DNA of 64,000 nucleotides from Siminovitchia acidinfaciens (GCF_003605385.1 NZ_QYTV02000001.1:62001-126000), one strand, 5' to 3'; positions 8,929-16,991 are shown, numbered from the stretch's first letter. The notes: generated from the letters alone by a model not told the origin. Numbers and translations: made by a program.

Positions 8929-10161
8929 TTATGCGCGCTCTTCAAATAGTTTTACAATCTCAACGATGGTCAGTACCGATTTTTCCATTGTATCAACAGA
9001 GACAAACTCGTAAGGGCCGTGGAAATTTTCACCGCCGGTAAAGATATTCGGTGTGGGTAGTCCCATAAAAGATAGCTGTGATCCATCTGTACCGCCTCGA
9101 ATGGGTGAAATCTCAGGTTCGATGCCTAATTTTTTCATCGCGTCCGAAGCGATGTCAACAATTTCTTTCACGGGTTCAATTTTCTCCCGCATGTTGTAGT
9201 ATTGGTCCTTCATCTCCAAATTAACTCTGTCCGTTCCGTATTTTTCGCCCATTTCCTCGGCGATCCTGTTCATAAAACTTTTCTTTGCCTCAAATTTTTC
9301 CCTGTCAAAATCACGGATGATATAGTGAAGGACGGTTTCTTCTACATTGCCTTCAAATGAGAGTAGATGGTAGAAGCCTTCATATCCTTCCGTAAGTTCA
9401 GGTACTTCATCAGCAGGAAGACGGTTATGGAATTCGATGGCAATTTTCTGTGAGTTAACCATGATCCCTTTTGCCGTTCCGGGATGGATGTTTGTCCCTT
9501 TGACTGTCAGCTTGGCACTTGCCGCATTGAAACTTTCGTATTCCAGCTGTCCTACTTTTCCGCCGTCAACCGTGTAGGCGAAGGAGGCATTGAACGCCTC
9601 TACATCAAAACGATGGGGACCTCTTCCAATTTCTTCATCGGGAGTGAAAGCCACCCTGATTTTTCCGTGCTTGATTTCTGGATGCTTGAGCAAGTAATCC
9701 ATCGCTGTCATGATTTCAGCCACCCCAGCCTTGTTGTCAGCACCTAAAAGGGTTGTCCCGTCCGTTGTTACCAGTGTGTGGCCCTTGCAGTCCAGCAGGG
9801 AAGGAAACTCGTCCGGAGACAGGACAATCTGCTTTTCCTTATTAAGAATGATATCTTTCCCATCGTAGTTTTCCACAACCTGCGGAGTGACGCCTTTTCC
9901 TGTAAAATCTGTTGCGGTGTCAACATGCGCTAAAAAGCCGATTGTCGGTACATCTTTTTCTGCGTTGGAGGGTAAGGTCGCCATGACGTATCCGTTTTCA
10001 TCAATTGACACTTCTGTCATGCCAATAGATTCCAACTCATTTACCAGTTGATTGGCCAAAGTCAGCTGGCCTGGAGTGGATGGGCATGTATCGCTGTTTT
10101 CATCCGATTGTGTATCCACTTTTACGTACGAAGTAAACCTATCAATGATTTCATTTTTCAT
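8929..10161 (-). CDS. pepT: Peptidase T (tripeptide aminopeptidase)
   Basis: M20B zinc aminopeptidase of 410 residues that removes the N-terminal residue of tripeptides in the cytoplasm. Metal and catalytic motifs are visible: [11 protein letters not shown] (first His and catalytic Asp), [12 protein letters not shown] (bridging Asp) and [10 protein letters not shown] (catalytic Glu pair), then YTVDGG. C-terminal [12 protein letters not shown] is also family-typical. Length equals the usual 405-410. The start ATG follows AAAGGAG. It is flanked by its own short intergenic regions and looks monocistronic. Confidence 0.97.
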   Translation of the reverse strand: MKNEIIDRFTSYVKVDTQSDENSDTCPSTPGQLTLANQLVNELESIGMTEVSIDENGYVMATLPSNAEKDVPTIGFLAHVDTATDFTGKGVTPQVVENYDGKDIILNKEKQIVLSPDEFPSLLDCKGHTLVTTDGTTLLGADNKAGVAEIMTAMDYLLKHPEIKHGKIRVAFTPDEEIGRGPHRFDVEAFNASFAYTVDGGKVGQLEYESFNAASAKLTVKGTNIHPGTAKGIMVNSQKIAIEFHNRLPADEVPELTEGYEGFYHLLSFEGNVEETVLHYIIRDFDREKFEAKKSFMNRIAEEMGEKYGTDRVNLEMKDQYYNMREKIEPVKEIVDIASDAMKKLGIEPEISPIRGGTDGSQLSFMGLPTPNIFTGGENFHGPYEFVSVDTMEKSVLTIVEIVKLFEERA

Positions 10162-10253
10162 ATTTTAAAAACTCCTTTCCCTTTATTATTCATATTAAGG
10201 GGAAAAATACACAAAATAAAGATGCCGACTGACCCATGTGGAGCAATCGGCAT

Positions 10254-10583
10254 TTACTCTTCGGCAGGGACTTCCACCCAATGTTCAGCCCATGCTGAAA
10301 TTTCATTCATAATCGGTTGGAGTGCCATCCCTTTTTCAGTCAATGAGTATTCAATTCTAACAGGAGTTTCGGGATATACCTGCCTTTTCACAATACCTTC
10401 TTTCTCCAGGTCCTTTAAACGTTCGGACAGGACGCGCGCACTGATCGGCATGGCCGCTTCAACTGTGCAAAAACGCTGCGGGCCGTTCAGCAGCTGGTAA
10501 ATAATCAATCCGGTCCAGCGCTGTCCCAAAATACTCATTGCTTTTTCAAGTCTTGGACATGTATTTCCGTTCATAATATTCAC
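10254..10583 (-). CDS. HxlR-family redox/quinone-sensing repressor (YodB/CatR-like)
   Basis: A 109-residue winged-helix DNA-binding protein of the HxlR family. It starts CPRLEKAMSILGQRW after a short tail and has the wing region SARVLSERLKDLEKEGIV. Cys9 sits at the position of the reactive N-terminal cysteine of B. subtilis YodB and CatR, which sense quinones and diamide; a second Cys is at 39. It is divergent from a catechol-dioxygenase-like gene and a nitroreductase, the kind of targets YodB and CatR control. It probably represses them and perhaps itself through the inverted repeat at 10646-10668. Start ATG after GAGGTGA. Confidence 0.87.
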   Translation of the reverse strand: MNIMNGNTCPRLEKAMSILGQRWTGLIIYQLLNGPQRFCTVEAAMPISARVLSERLKDLEKEGIVKRQVYPETPVRIEYSLTEKGMALQPIMNEISAWAEHWVEVPAEE

Positions 10584-10618
10584 CTCGATAATTTGATTAT
10601 AACATCAATTGTTCCTTC

Positions 10619-10668
10619 TTGACAGATAAAATAAACTAATATATATTTACTTACATAAAGTAAGTAAA
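10619..10668 (+). promoter_or_regulatory. Dioxygenase promoter with HxlR-type operator
   Basis: A promoter has TTGACA at 10619-10624, a 17-base spacer and TATATT at 10642-10647. A perfect inverted repeat, TTTACTTAC-ATAAA-GTAAGTAAA (10646-10668), overlaps the -10 end and the start site. The GTAAGTAA half-site resembles operators of YodB/CatR-type repressors as I remember them. The divergent regulator has its own TATAAT about 20 bases to the left. Confidence 0.75.
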
Positions 10669-10683
10669 TAGGAGGGTTGGTCT

Positions 10684-11529
10684 ATCAATACAAATTTTCA
10701 CCCTGTCATAGGGGCGGTAACTTTGACTGTGCAAAATGTCGAGCGCATGCTTGCTTTCTACACTGATATTCTTGGATTCAGGGTGCATGAACAGAGTCCA
10801 GGGGCGGTTTCTTTAACAGCTGATGGTAAAACTGTTTTACTTAAGCTTGAAGAGGATATAGAAGCAAAAGTCCGAAATCCGCGTACGACCGGTTTATACC
10901 ATATTGCCTTTTTATTGCCTGAGCGGGCTGATTTGGCTGATGTTCTCAAACATTTGGCTCAAACCCGCTATCCGCTTCAGGGTGCGTCAGACCATGACGT
11001 CAGCGAAGCGCTTTATCTCGCAGACCCGGAAGGAAACGGAATAGAGATTTATATCGATAGAGATGCAGCCTCATGGAAATGGGAGAATGACCAGGTCTTC
11101 ATGACGACAAAACCTCTCGATATCGAAAATTTAATGGAAAATGCCACGGAAGCTGGATGGACTGGAATGCCGGCTGAAACCGTCAACGGCCACATCCATT
11201 TGCAGATATCTGATTTAGAGGATTCCAAGGGGTTTTATTGTAACGGAATTAGCTTCGATCCAGTCTTGCGGTACGGAAGCCAGGCGTTGTTCATCTCTTG
11301 GCGCAAGTACCACCACCATATCGGGCTCAATACGTGGAACAGTGCCGGGCAAGGGCCGCCAAAGGAAAAAAGCACCGGTCTGAAGCATTTTACCATCATT
11401 TTCTCTGATGAAGATGAGAGAAGAGCGGCCATCGCTCGGTTGAAAGAACTAAATGCTTGGATTTCTGATGAAGGTGGAACAATAATAACGAAAGATCCGT
11501 CAGGCATTAAAATGATTTTGGAAGTTTAA
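10684..11529 (+). CDS. Extradiol dioxygenase / glyoxalase-family protein (CatE-like)
   Basis: Two-domain vicinal-oxygen-chelate protein of about 270-280 residues like B. subtilis CatE (catechol 2,3-dioxygenase) or the MhqA/MhqO group, expected to open or detoxify catechols and hydroquinones with Fe(II). Candidate metal ligands lie in LYHIAFLLPER, NGHIHLQISD and the Glu of GNGIEIYI. The first beta strand (IGAVTLTVQNVERM) needs codons upstream of the first usual start, TTG at 10723. The best-placed ribosome site (GGAGGG, 10671-10676) points to ATC at 10684, which is in frame, so an atypical ATC start is likely. The nitroreductase follows after 18 bases. Confidence 0.82.
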   Translation: MNTNFHPVIGAVTLTVQNVERMLAFYTDILGFRVHEQSPGAVSLTADGKTVLLKLEEDIEAKVRNPRTTGLYHIAFLLPERADLADVLKHLAQTRYPLQGASDHDVSEALYLADPEGNGIEIYIDRDAASWKWENDQVFMTTKPLDIENLMENATEAGWTGMPAETVNGHIHLQISDLEDSKGFYCNGISFDPVLRYGSQALFISWRKYHHHIGLNTWNSAGQGPPKEKSTGLKHFTIIFSDEDERRAAIARLKELNAWISDEGGTIITKDPSGIKMILEV

Positions 11530-11547
11530 AAAAAGGAGTAATTCAAC

Positions 11548-12156
11548 ATGATCAAGACAGAGCAGGGCTTTTATGCTGCGGTTAAGGAAAGACGTTCAAT
11601 TTATGGAATTAACAAAGAATCACCGATTTCAAATGAAAAGATTGAAGAATTGATTGAGCATGCTATCAAGCACGCGCCATCTGCTTTTAACTCACAAAGT
11701 GCCAGAGTTGTGCTTCTTCTAGGGGAAAACCACGACAAGCTTTGGAATATTACTGAAGCTGTATTAAGAGAGATGGTACCGGAAGATCAATTTGAGCCAA
11801 CTGCTCAAAAAATGGCAAGTTTCCGCAATGGATATGGAACGGTCTTATTTTTCGAAGATAAAAAAGTTGTGGAAGGGCTGCAAGAGCAATTTCCGACCTA
11901 TGCAGATAAGTTCCCGGATTACGCGCTGCAATCATCCGGAATGCTTCAATACATCGTTTGGACAGCATTGGAGCTTGAAGGCTTCGGAGCAACTTTGCAG
12001 CATTACCAGCCATTGATTGACGAAGCTGTACAAGAAATCTGGGGTGTCCCGGAAAGCTGGACATTGCTGGCTCAAATGCCATTTGGCAAGCCAACTGCTG
12101 CTCCAGGGGAAAAACAGTTCCAAAGCATGGATGAAAGGTTTAAGGTCTTTAAATAA
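11548..12156 (+). CDS. Nitroreductase, Frm2/Hbn1-like
   Basis: FMN-dependent oxidoreductase of 202 residues. The N-terminal RRSIYGI, the FNSQSARVV loop, YGTVLFFED and LEGFGATLQHY match the fungal-type Frm2/Hbn1 nitroreductase clade rather than YdgI or MhqN. Such enzymes reduce nitroaromatics and quinones with NAD(P)H. It follows the CatE-like gene by 18 bases with AAAGGAG before its ATG, so the pair forms one operon behind the HxlR operator. It is followed by a terminator at 12212. Confidence 0.9.
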   Translation: MIKTEQGFYAAVKERRSIYGINKESPISNEKIEELIEHAIKHAPSAFNSQSARVVLLLGENHDKLWNITEAVLREMVPEDQFEPTAQKMASFRNGYGTVLFFEDKKVVEGLQEQFPTYADKFPDYALQSSGMLQYIVWTALELEGFGATLQHYQPLIDEAVQEIWGVPESWTLLAQMPFGKPTAAPGEKQFQSMDERFKVFK

Positions 12157-12211
12157 AATCCTTGGTCGCCTCGGATTGGCAACCTAGTCATAGCCGAACA
12201 TAAAAAGAAAG

Positions 12212-12230
12212 AACATCCGTGATGTTTTTT
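12212..12230 (+). terminator. Intrinsic terminator after the nitroreductase
   Basis: AACATC pairs with GATGTT around a 3-base loop, flanked by A and T runs that extend the stem to about 10 bp, ending in T6. Confidence 0.75.
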
Positions 12231-12843
12231 GCACAAGTGTTAAATAAGGGATAGGTGAGCATACTGAATGTGCTCTACCTATCCTTATTCGTATCTTCAT
12301 GTCCGATTTTATCACCACAACAAAATATTGCCGAACCAATATATTTATTCAACTAAAGCAACTGTAGCTGAATAAAAGGATAAATATCAGCCTTCAATTT
12401 GAGTTACAGTAACCAAACCTATTCGTTTCCTCTCCAGGTTCTTTCTAGATCCAGGCCCCAGGCGTTCTGTCTCACATTGTAAAACCGTCTAGCGATTCTT
12501 TTGAACTTTGCACACTCTTTGAGGAATCCTTCTTTTTGAAGTAGTTCCGGACCTGACATCTTCATAAAAATTCCTTCTGTAAGAGCTTCAGAAGTTGAAC
12601 AAACATTTAGCCTTAAGATTACTTTTCCTCAGGACGAATAAACACTATTCCTACAAGACAAATTAACTATACAGTGTCAGCTGGAAACGAGAAGGGATAA
12701 GCACTGAAACGCACTAACGGGATAGTTTACAATGGGCACGCTCAATCCTTTTCCAACTCTCACCAACAATAAATCTAAAGTTTATATCGCGTATGGATCA
12801 TTTGATTGTTGAGCGAAATGACTTTTGGAAAGAGGTAAAGTTA
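12231..12843. other. Gene-poor region between nitroreductase and DMT transporter
   Basis: About 610 bases with no full-length gene. The only supported item is the 48-codon minus-strand frame at 12419-12565. The rest is AT-rich sequence with many stops on both strands; no repeat or promoter could be placed with confidence. Confidence 0.5.
12419..12565 (-). CDS. Small basic protein or gene remnant, 48 residues
   Basis: An ATG-started frame with AGAAGGA six bases upstream encodes a basic peptide that begins MKMSGPELLQKEGFLKECAK and ends DLERTWRGNE. The frame continues open about 22 codons upstream (VILRLNVCSTSEALTEGIF) to a TGA, so it may instead be the end of a decayed larger gene. No family is recognised. 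It stands alone in a gene-poor stretch. Confidence 0.3.
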   Translation of the reverse strand: MKMSGPELLQKEGFLKECAKFKRIARRFYNVRQNAWGLDLERTWRGNE

Positions 12844-13815
12844 ATGAATGTAAAAAGCACCAGAAAAGCTGGAAAGGGTGTAGGCCTAGGGGCTACTTCA
12901 GCTGTCGCGTGGGGAATAGATACTGTGATAATTGGCGTAATAATTGCCAGTACGCCTTTTAAACAGGCTACTGTCCTGGCTCCCATTATAGCTGCTTTCA
13001 TGCATGACTTTTTCTCCTCCTTATGGATCTCCTTTCTTATGATTGTAAAAGGTGAATATATTAACGTATTAAAGTTGATAAAAACAAAGAGCGGAGCGAT
13101 TTTAGCTCTAGGAGCATTGTCTGGTGGACCTTTAGCAATGACTTTTTATTTTCTCGGCATCCAATATGCAGGAGTGACATATACGGCAAGCATTGCTTCT
13201 ATATTCCCTGGGATTGGTGCTCTGCTTGCTTTCTTTTTTTTGAAGGAAAAAATGTACGGAAGAACTTGGTTCGGCGTAATTCTAAATATCATCGGGGTGA
13301 TTATATTAGCATATGTGCCATCGAAGTTTAACGTCGAAAGTAGCTTTATCATCGGAATCTTGTTTGCATTAGGGGCAGCCATATTTTGGGGACTGGAGGG
13401 GGTGATAGGTGCTTGGGGGATGAAAGGAAAAGAGGACGTTCCTCCTGTTCCTCTTTATGCCGTTAACATTAGGCAGATGACCTCCGCACTTTTTTATGGG
13501 ATATTAATTGTACCATTTATTCATGGATATCCTTTAGTATTTCAAGCAGCGTCATCTAAAATCGTTTGGATAATCGTTATAGCGGGTTTATTAGGGGCAG
13601 CCAATTATTCTTTATACTACATGTCCATTGATTTAATCGGTGCTGCCAGGGGTCAATCGCTTAACAATACGTACGTTTTTTGGGCGATTGTAATCGAGAT
13701 TATATTTATAGGCACCCCTATCAACGTACAATTTGTTATAGGTACGGTAATTGTACTTTTAGGCTCCGTCCTCGTTTCAGGAAACCCCAAAAAAGTTAAA
13801 GAGTCAAAGACCTGA
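12844..13815 (+). CDS. DMT-superfamily transporter (EamA type)
   Basis: Integral membrane protein of 323 residues with about ten hydrophobic segments arranged as two EamA repeats; first-half motif TASIASIFPGIGALLAFFFLKEK and second-half GAANYSLYYMSIDLIGAARG are split here only for description of the two repeats. Members export metabolites or drugs or import sugars and cofactors; the substrate cannot be told. The frame extends 17 codons further up, but the ATG at 12844 follows AGAGG and is preferred. It is alone between two non-coding regions. Confidence 0.88.
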   Translation: MNVKSTRKAGKGVGLGATSAVAWGIDTVIIGVIIASTPFKQATVLAPIIAAFMHDFFSSLWISFLMIVKGEYINVLKLIKTKSGAILALGALSGGPLAMTFYFLGIQYAGVTYTASIASIFPGIGALLAFFFLKEKMYGRTWFGVILNIIGVIILAYVPSKFNVESSFIIGILFALGAAIFWGLEGVIGAWGMKGKEDVPPVPLYAVNIRQMTSALFYGILIVPFIHGYPLVFQAASSKIVWIIVIAGLLGAANYSLYYMSIDLIGAARGQSLNNTYVFWAIVIEIIFIGTPINVQFVIGTVIVLLGSVLVSGNPKKVKESKT

Positions 13816-14088
13816 TTAATACGGTTTGGCTCTTAGTAAAAAGCAGCCCCATAAAAAGTAGTATTTGTACTTCAAAATTACTATTCAACGGTGTTCCTTT
13901 ATGCTTGCTGTGGAATATTTTTCGGAATATCTTTTAACCGTTTTTTGGATGGAGAAAAATCAATTTGTTAAGTAAAGATACAGCATAATAAAAAAACATT
14001 ATCTTCGGCCAGTGCTTTTTTTACATAGAAAAAAGCAAAAGCCTCTGGCTTATTATGCTCCTCCCTTATTGCTATAAATGTACCTTTA
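13816..14088. other. Intergenic region before the biotin operator
   Basis: No gene is seen. A partial hairpin (GAGTCAAA with TTTGGCTC, 13799-13832) overlaps the transporter's end but lacks a clear T run. AAAAAAGCAAAAGCCTCTGG and nearby A/T runs are uninformative. Confidence 0.4.
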
Positions 14089-14141
14089 TTGTTAACCTTG
14101 TTTTAAATTAAGTTGACAATGGGGTTTGCCATCCATTATTC
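14089..14141 (+). promoter_or_regulatory. BirA operator and promoter of bioY-bioB
   Basis: TTGTTAAC (14089-14096), a 15-base spacer and GTTGACAA (14112-14119) form the two-armed BirA site, with one mismatch between the arms; the known Bacillus consensus is TTGTTAAC-N14/15-GTTAACAA. The right arm overlaps the -35 element TTGACA (14113-14118), with a weak -10 near 14136. Biotinyl-AMP-bound BirA would block transcription when biotin is plentiful. Confidence 0.87.
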
Positions 14142-14173
14142 TCTTAATATACTAAACAATAGAGGTGAACAAA

Positions 14174-14764
14174 GTGGGTAGTGAAGTAATAAAAACAAAA
14201 AGCCGATTAAAAACTTTGGATATGATTTATATTAGTCTATTTTCTGCACTTATGATGATCGGCGCCAATATAACTTCCTTTGTCCCATTTATGGTCATAG
14301 GGGGAGTTCCCATTACGCTGCAGGCTTTCTTTGCTGTGCTTGCAGGAGCATTTCTAGGCAGCCGTCTTGGTGCGATTTCCATGGCGGTCTATGCATTTAT
14401 CGGGCTTGCAGGAGCACCGGTGTTTGCTCGTTTCCATGGGGGTATTGGGCAATTGTTCAGTCCAACATTCGGATTTATTATTGCATTCATTTTTACTGCG
14501 TATATTACAGGAAAGATTATTGAAAAAAACAGCAGGGCCTATTCGTATGTAATTGCTGCCTTGATTGGAACGGCTTTCAGCTATTTATTCGGAACGAACT
14601 GGATGTATGCAGCCTATAAACTATGGGCGGCCGCACCAGATGCTTTTTCATATAAGGTGGCATGGATTTGGATGATGGTTCCGTTACCAAAAGATATATT
14701 GTTGGCTATTCTGGCAGGATTGTTTGCCCACCGGATGCAGGGAGTAATAAAGAGGCAAAGGTGA
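14174..14764 (+). CDS. bioY: Biotin transporter BioY
   Basis: S component of the ECF-type biotin importer, about 196 residues with six membrane helices. The BioY signature region is clear: GGVPITLQAFFAVLAGAFLG, then GLAGAPVFARFHGGIGQL. Two GTG starts are possible; that at 14174 has AGAGGTG six bases upstream and is preferred over 14165. It sits directly behind a BirA operator and is followed after 14 bases by bioB, so uptake and synthesis are coregulated. The ATPase components (EcfA/EcfT) are not in the window. Confidence 0.95.
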   Translation: MGSEVIKTKSRLKTLDMIYISLFSALMMIGANITSFVPFMVIGGVPITLQAFFAVLAGAFLGSRLGAISMAVYAFIGLAGAPVFARFHGGIGQLFSPTFGFIIAFIFTAYITGKIIEKNSRAYSYVIAALIGTAFSYLFGTNWMYAAYKLWAAAPDAFSYKVAWIWMMVPLPKDILLAILAGLFAHRMQGVIKRQR

Positions 14765-14778
14765 AGGGAGAAGGAAAA

Positions 14779-15789
14779 ATGAATCTATTTGATGTGATTG
14801 CAGAAGCTTCCCTTGCGGGAAGAGAGTTGACAGATGAGCAGGCCATGGCTGTGCTTGATTGCCCGGATGATGAGCTGTTGTCTCTTTTGAATGCAGTGTA
14901 CAAGGTGAGAAGGCATTTTTACGGAAACAAAGTGAAATTGAATATGATCATTAATACCAAATCGGGCTTGTGTCCGGAAAACTGCGGCTACTGTGCCCAG
15001 TCGATTGTTTCCAAGGCACCGATTGAAAAGTATTCCATGATGAAAAAAGAGGAAATTGTTGCAGGTGCAACCCGTGCGGCCGAGTTGAATGCAGGCACTT
15101 ATTGCATTGTGGCAAGCGGCAGGGGACCCGCGAACCGTGAGCTGGATATTGTAGTTGATGCAGTAAAAGAAATTAAAGATAAGCATGAAGGAATGACTGT
15201 TTGTGCATGTCTTGGAATCTTAAAACCCGATCAGGCAGAGCGTTTGAAGGAAGCGGGGGTAGACCGATACAATCACAATATCAACACATCAAGCAGTCAC
15301 CATGAAAACATTACAACCTCACATACATATGACGATCGGGTCAATACAGTGGAAGCGGCAAAGGAGTCAGGCATCTCACCCTGCTCCGGCGTCATTATTG
15401 GAATGAAAGAATCGAAGGAAGATGTCATAGATATGGCGCGCAGTTTGAAGGTATTGGATGCGGACTCCATTCCGGTGAACTTCCTGCATGCAGTGGACGG
15501 CACTCCGCTTGAAGGGACCGACGAGCTGAATCCGCGTTATTGCTTGAAAGTGCTTTGTCTCTTCCGTTTCATCAATCCGACAAAGGAAATCCGAATTTCA
15601 GGCGGAAGGGAAGTCAATCTTCGAAGTTTGCAGCCGCTCGGGTTGTATCCGGCCAATTCCATTTTCATCGGCGATTATTTGACAACGGAAGGGCAAGAGG
15701 GGTCAAGGGACTGGAAAATGCTTGAAGATATGGGCTTTGAAGTGGATAGGGAACCATTAAACAGGGAAATAGCAAAAGCTTTGACGTAG
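14779..15789 (+). CDS. bioB: Biotin synthase
   Basis: Radical-SAM enzyme that inserts sulfur into dethiobiotin to make biotin. The CPENCGYCAQ motif (CxxxCxxC) binds the 4Fe-4S cluster near residue 65; NHNINTSSSHH and the late RISGGREVNL (Arg of the 2Fe-2S site) are also diagnostic. The 336-residue length is normal. The ATG at 14779 after AGGGAGAAGG is the right start; a longer frame into bioY is not supported. No other bio biosynthetic genes are adjacent, so this strain may rely on imported precursors or on genes elsewhere. Confidence 0.97.
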   Translation: MNLFDVIAEASLAGRELTDEQAMAVLDCPDDELLSLLNAVYKVRRHFYGNKVKLNMIINTKSGLCPENCGYCAQSIVSKAPIEKYSMMKKEEIVAGATRAAELNAGTYCIVASGRGPANRELDIVVDAVKEIKDKHEGMTVCACLGILKPDQAERLKEAGVDRYNHNINTSSSHHENITTSHTYDDRVNTVEAAKESGISPCSGVIIGMKESKEDVIDMARSLKVLDADSIPVNFLHAVDGTPLEGTDELNPRYCLKVLCLFRFINPTKEIRISGGREVNLRSLQPLGLYPANSIFIGDYLTTEGQEGSRDWKMLEDMGFEVDREPLNREIAKALT

Positions 15790-15790
15790 A

Positions 15791-15813
15791 CTGGGCAATT
15801 TTGCCCGGTTTTT
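15791..15813 (+). terminator. Intrinsic terminator after bioB
   Basis: CTGGGCAA pairs with TTGCCCGG (one G-U), TT loop, followed by TTTTT; it begins right after the bioB stop. Confidence 0.85.
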
Positions 15814-15867
15814 CTTTTTGGCTTTTTTCAGTATACTGTAATTAACGACAGAAATTGGGTGTTCAAT

Positions 15868-16140
15868 ATGATTGAACTAATTTTACAAGACTCTTTTGCG
15901 GAATGGGTTATTCCGCTGACGCTCGTTATTATGTGGATTTTCAGTTTGGTGATTATTTCATTATGCCATCCTGTAAGAGCACAAAAGCAATATCACTATT
16001 CAAGTAAAGATTATCTTTTCAATATACCTATTGTTTCAGACGGATTAGCACCGGGTATTGGTCTGCTGCTTATTAAAACGGTCAGGAGGAAAGTCTGTCC
16101 TGACGATACCGAAGGGCATGTGCATCTTCTATTTAAATAA
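15868..16140 (+). CDS. MifM-like membrane leader peptide upstream of yidC
   Basis: A 90-residue protein with one N-terminal membrane segment (WVIPLTLVIMWIFSLVIISL, residues 13-32) and a cytosolic tail ending RRKVCPDDTEGHVHLLFK. It is placed 22 bases before yidC, and its stop codon lies inside a hairpin that covers the yidC ribosome site. In B. subtilis, MifM (95 residues, one membrane segment, basic then acidic then Leu-rich tail) stalls its ribosome when membrane insertion is poor, which opens such a hairpin and switches on YidC2. Size, topology, tail composition (RKV ... DD.E ... LL) and location agree; sequence identity is otherwise low. ATG 15868 follows GGGTG; GTG 15859 is an alternative. 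Confidence 0.72.
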   Translation: MIELILQDSFAEWVIPLTLVIMWIFSLVIISLCHPVRAQKQYHYSSKDYLFNIPIVSDGLAPGIGLLLIKTVRRKVCPDDTEGHVHLLFK

Positions 16141-16168
16141 AAAAATTTAAATAGAAGGGTGAATGCAC
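16120..16168 (+). promoter_or_regulatory. Hairpin sequestering the yidC ribosome site
   Basis: TTCTATTTAAAT (16127-16138) pairs perfectly with ATTTAAATAGAA (16145-16156) around six A; C16126-G16157 adds a pair. An outer helix, GTGCAT (16120-16125) with ATGCAC (16163-16168), encloses GGGTG and the ATG. The Shine-Dalgarno GAAGGG is thus locked. The leader peptide stop codon (16138-16140) lies at the 5' arm/loop border, so a ribosome stalled a few codons earlier would melt the arm. Confidence 0.85.
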
Positions 16169-16927
16169 TTGAGAAAATTAATTCTTTTATTGATGCTTGC
16201 CATGACCGCTACTATGCTTGGGGGCTGCTCTGGTGTAACAAATCAGACGGGATTTTTTTATGACTCATTCGTTCGGCCGTTTGCCTGGCTCATCCATGAG
16301 ATTGGAACTGTTCTCGGCGGAAACTTCGGCTTGGCACTGATTATAATAACGTTGCTGATACGTTTAATCTTGATGCCGTTTATGCTGAAGACATACAAAA
16401 ATCAGCAGCTAATGAAAGTGAAAATGGATAAGCTGAAGCCGGAAATGGAAGAAATTCAAAAACGTTCCAAACAGGTAAAAACAAAGGAAGAACAGCAGAA
16501 GGTTCAAATGGAAATGATGGAGCTCTATAAAAAACACGAAGTGAATCCATTGAATATGGGCTGTCTGCCAATGCTTATTCAGATGCCAATATTAATGGGA
16601 CTGTATTATGCAATCCGCAGTTCAACGGAAATAGCTTCACATACGTTTCTGTGGTTCAATCTGGGGCACTCGGATTTGTTCATGACGATTATTGCCGGCC
16701 TTGTTTATCTTGTTCAGGCGCAGGTTTCCCTTTCGACAGTGCCGGAAGCACAGAAAAACCAAATGAGGTTATTTTCATTCATATCTCCGTTCATGATTGT
16801 CTTTATTTCATTGAATGCTCCTGCAGCTTTGCCGTTGTATTGGGCAGTCGGCGGAATTTTCCTCATCATCCAAACTTGGATTGGGCGGAAATACTATAAG
16901 CAGCATCCGGAAAAAGCAGAGGGGTAA
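16163..16927 (+). CDS. yidC: Membrane protein insertase YidC/Oxa1 (YidC2 type)
   Basis: Inserts and folds membrane proteins, alone or with SecYEG. The N-terminus is a lipoprotein signal with lipobox LGGC, then the YidC core: GNFGLALIIITLLIRLILMP, a coiled cytosolic hairpin (KPEMEEIQKRSKQVKTKEEQ), the LYKKHEVNPLNMGCLP loop and three further membrane helices. The hydrophilic-groove Arg lies in LLIRLILMP. Length of about 254 fits Gram-positive YidC. ATG 16163 is buried in a hairpin with only three bases from the ribosome site; TTG 16169 gives a typical MRKLILLL signal start and better spacing. Translation is probably governed by the MifM-like leader upstream. Confidence 0.95.
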   Translation: MHLRKLILLLMLAMTATMLGGCSGVTNQTGFFYDSFVRPFAWLIHEIGTVLGGNFGLALIIITLLIRLILMPFMLKTYKNQQLMKVKMDKLKPEMEEIQKRSKQVKTKEEQQKVQMEMMELYKKHEVNPLNMGCLPMLIQMPILMGLYYAIRSSTEIASHTFLWFNLGHSDLFMTIIAGLVYLVQAQVSLSTVPEAQKNQMRLFSFISPFMIVFISLNAPAALPLYWAVGGIFLIIQTWIGRKYYKQHPEKAEG

Positions 16928-16953
16928 ATAGGGGACCCTGATCAAGGGAGAAT

Positions 16954-16991
16954 AAAAAGCGGTTCGATCAAAATGTGATCGAACCGCTTTT

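Noticed and set aside
14662-14778. N-terminal extension of bioB into bioY
   Set aside because: Another frame of bioY; ATG 14779 has the ribosome site and gives the normal BioB length.
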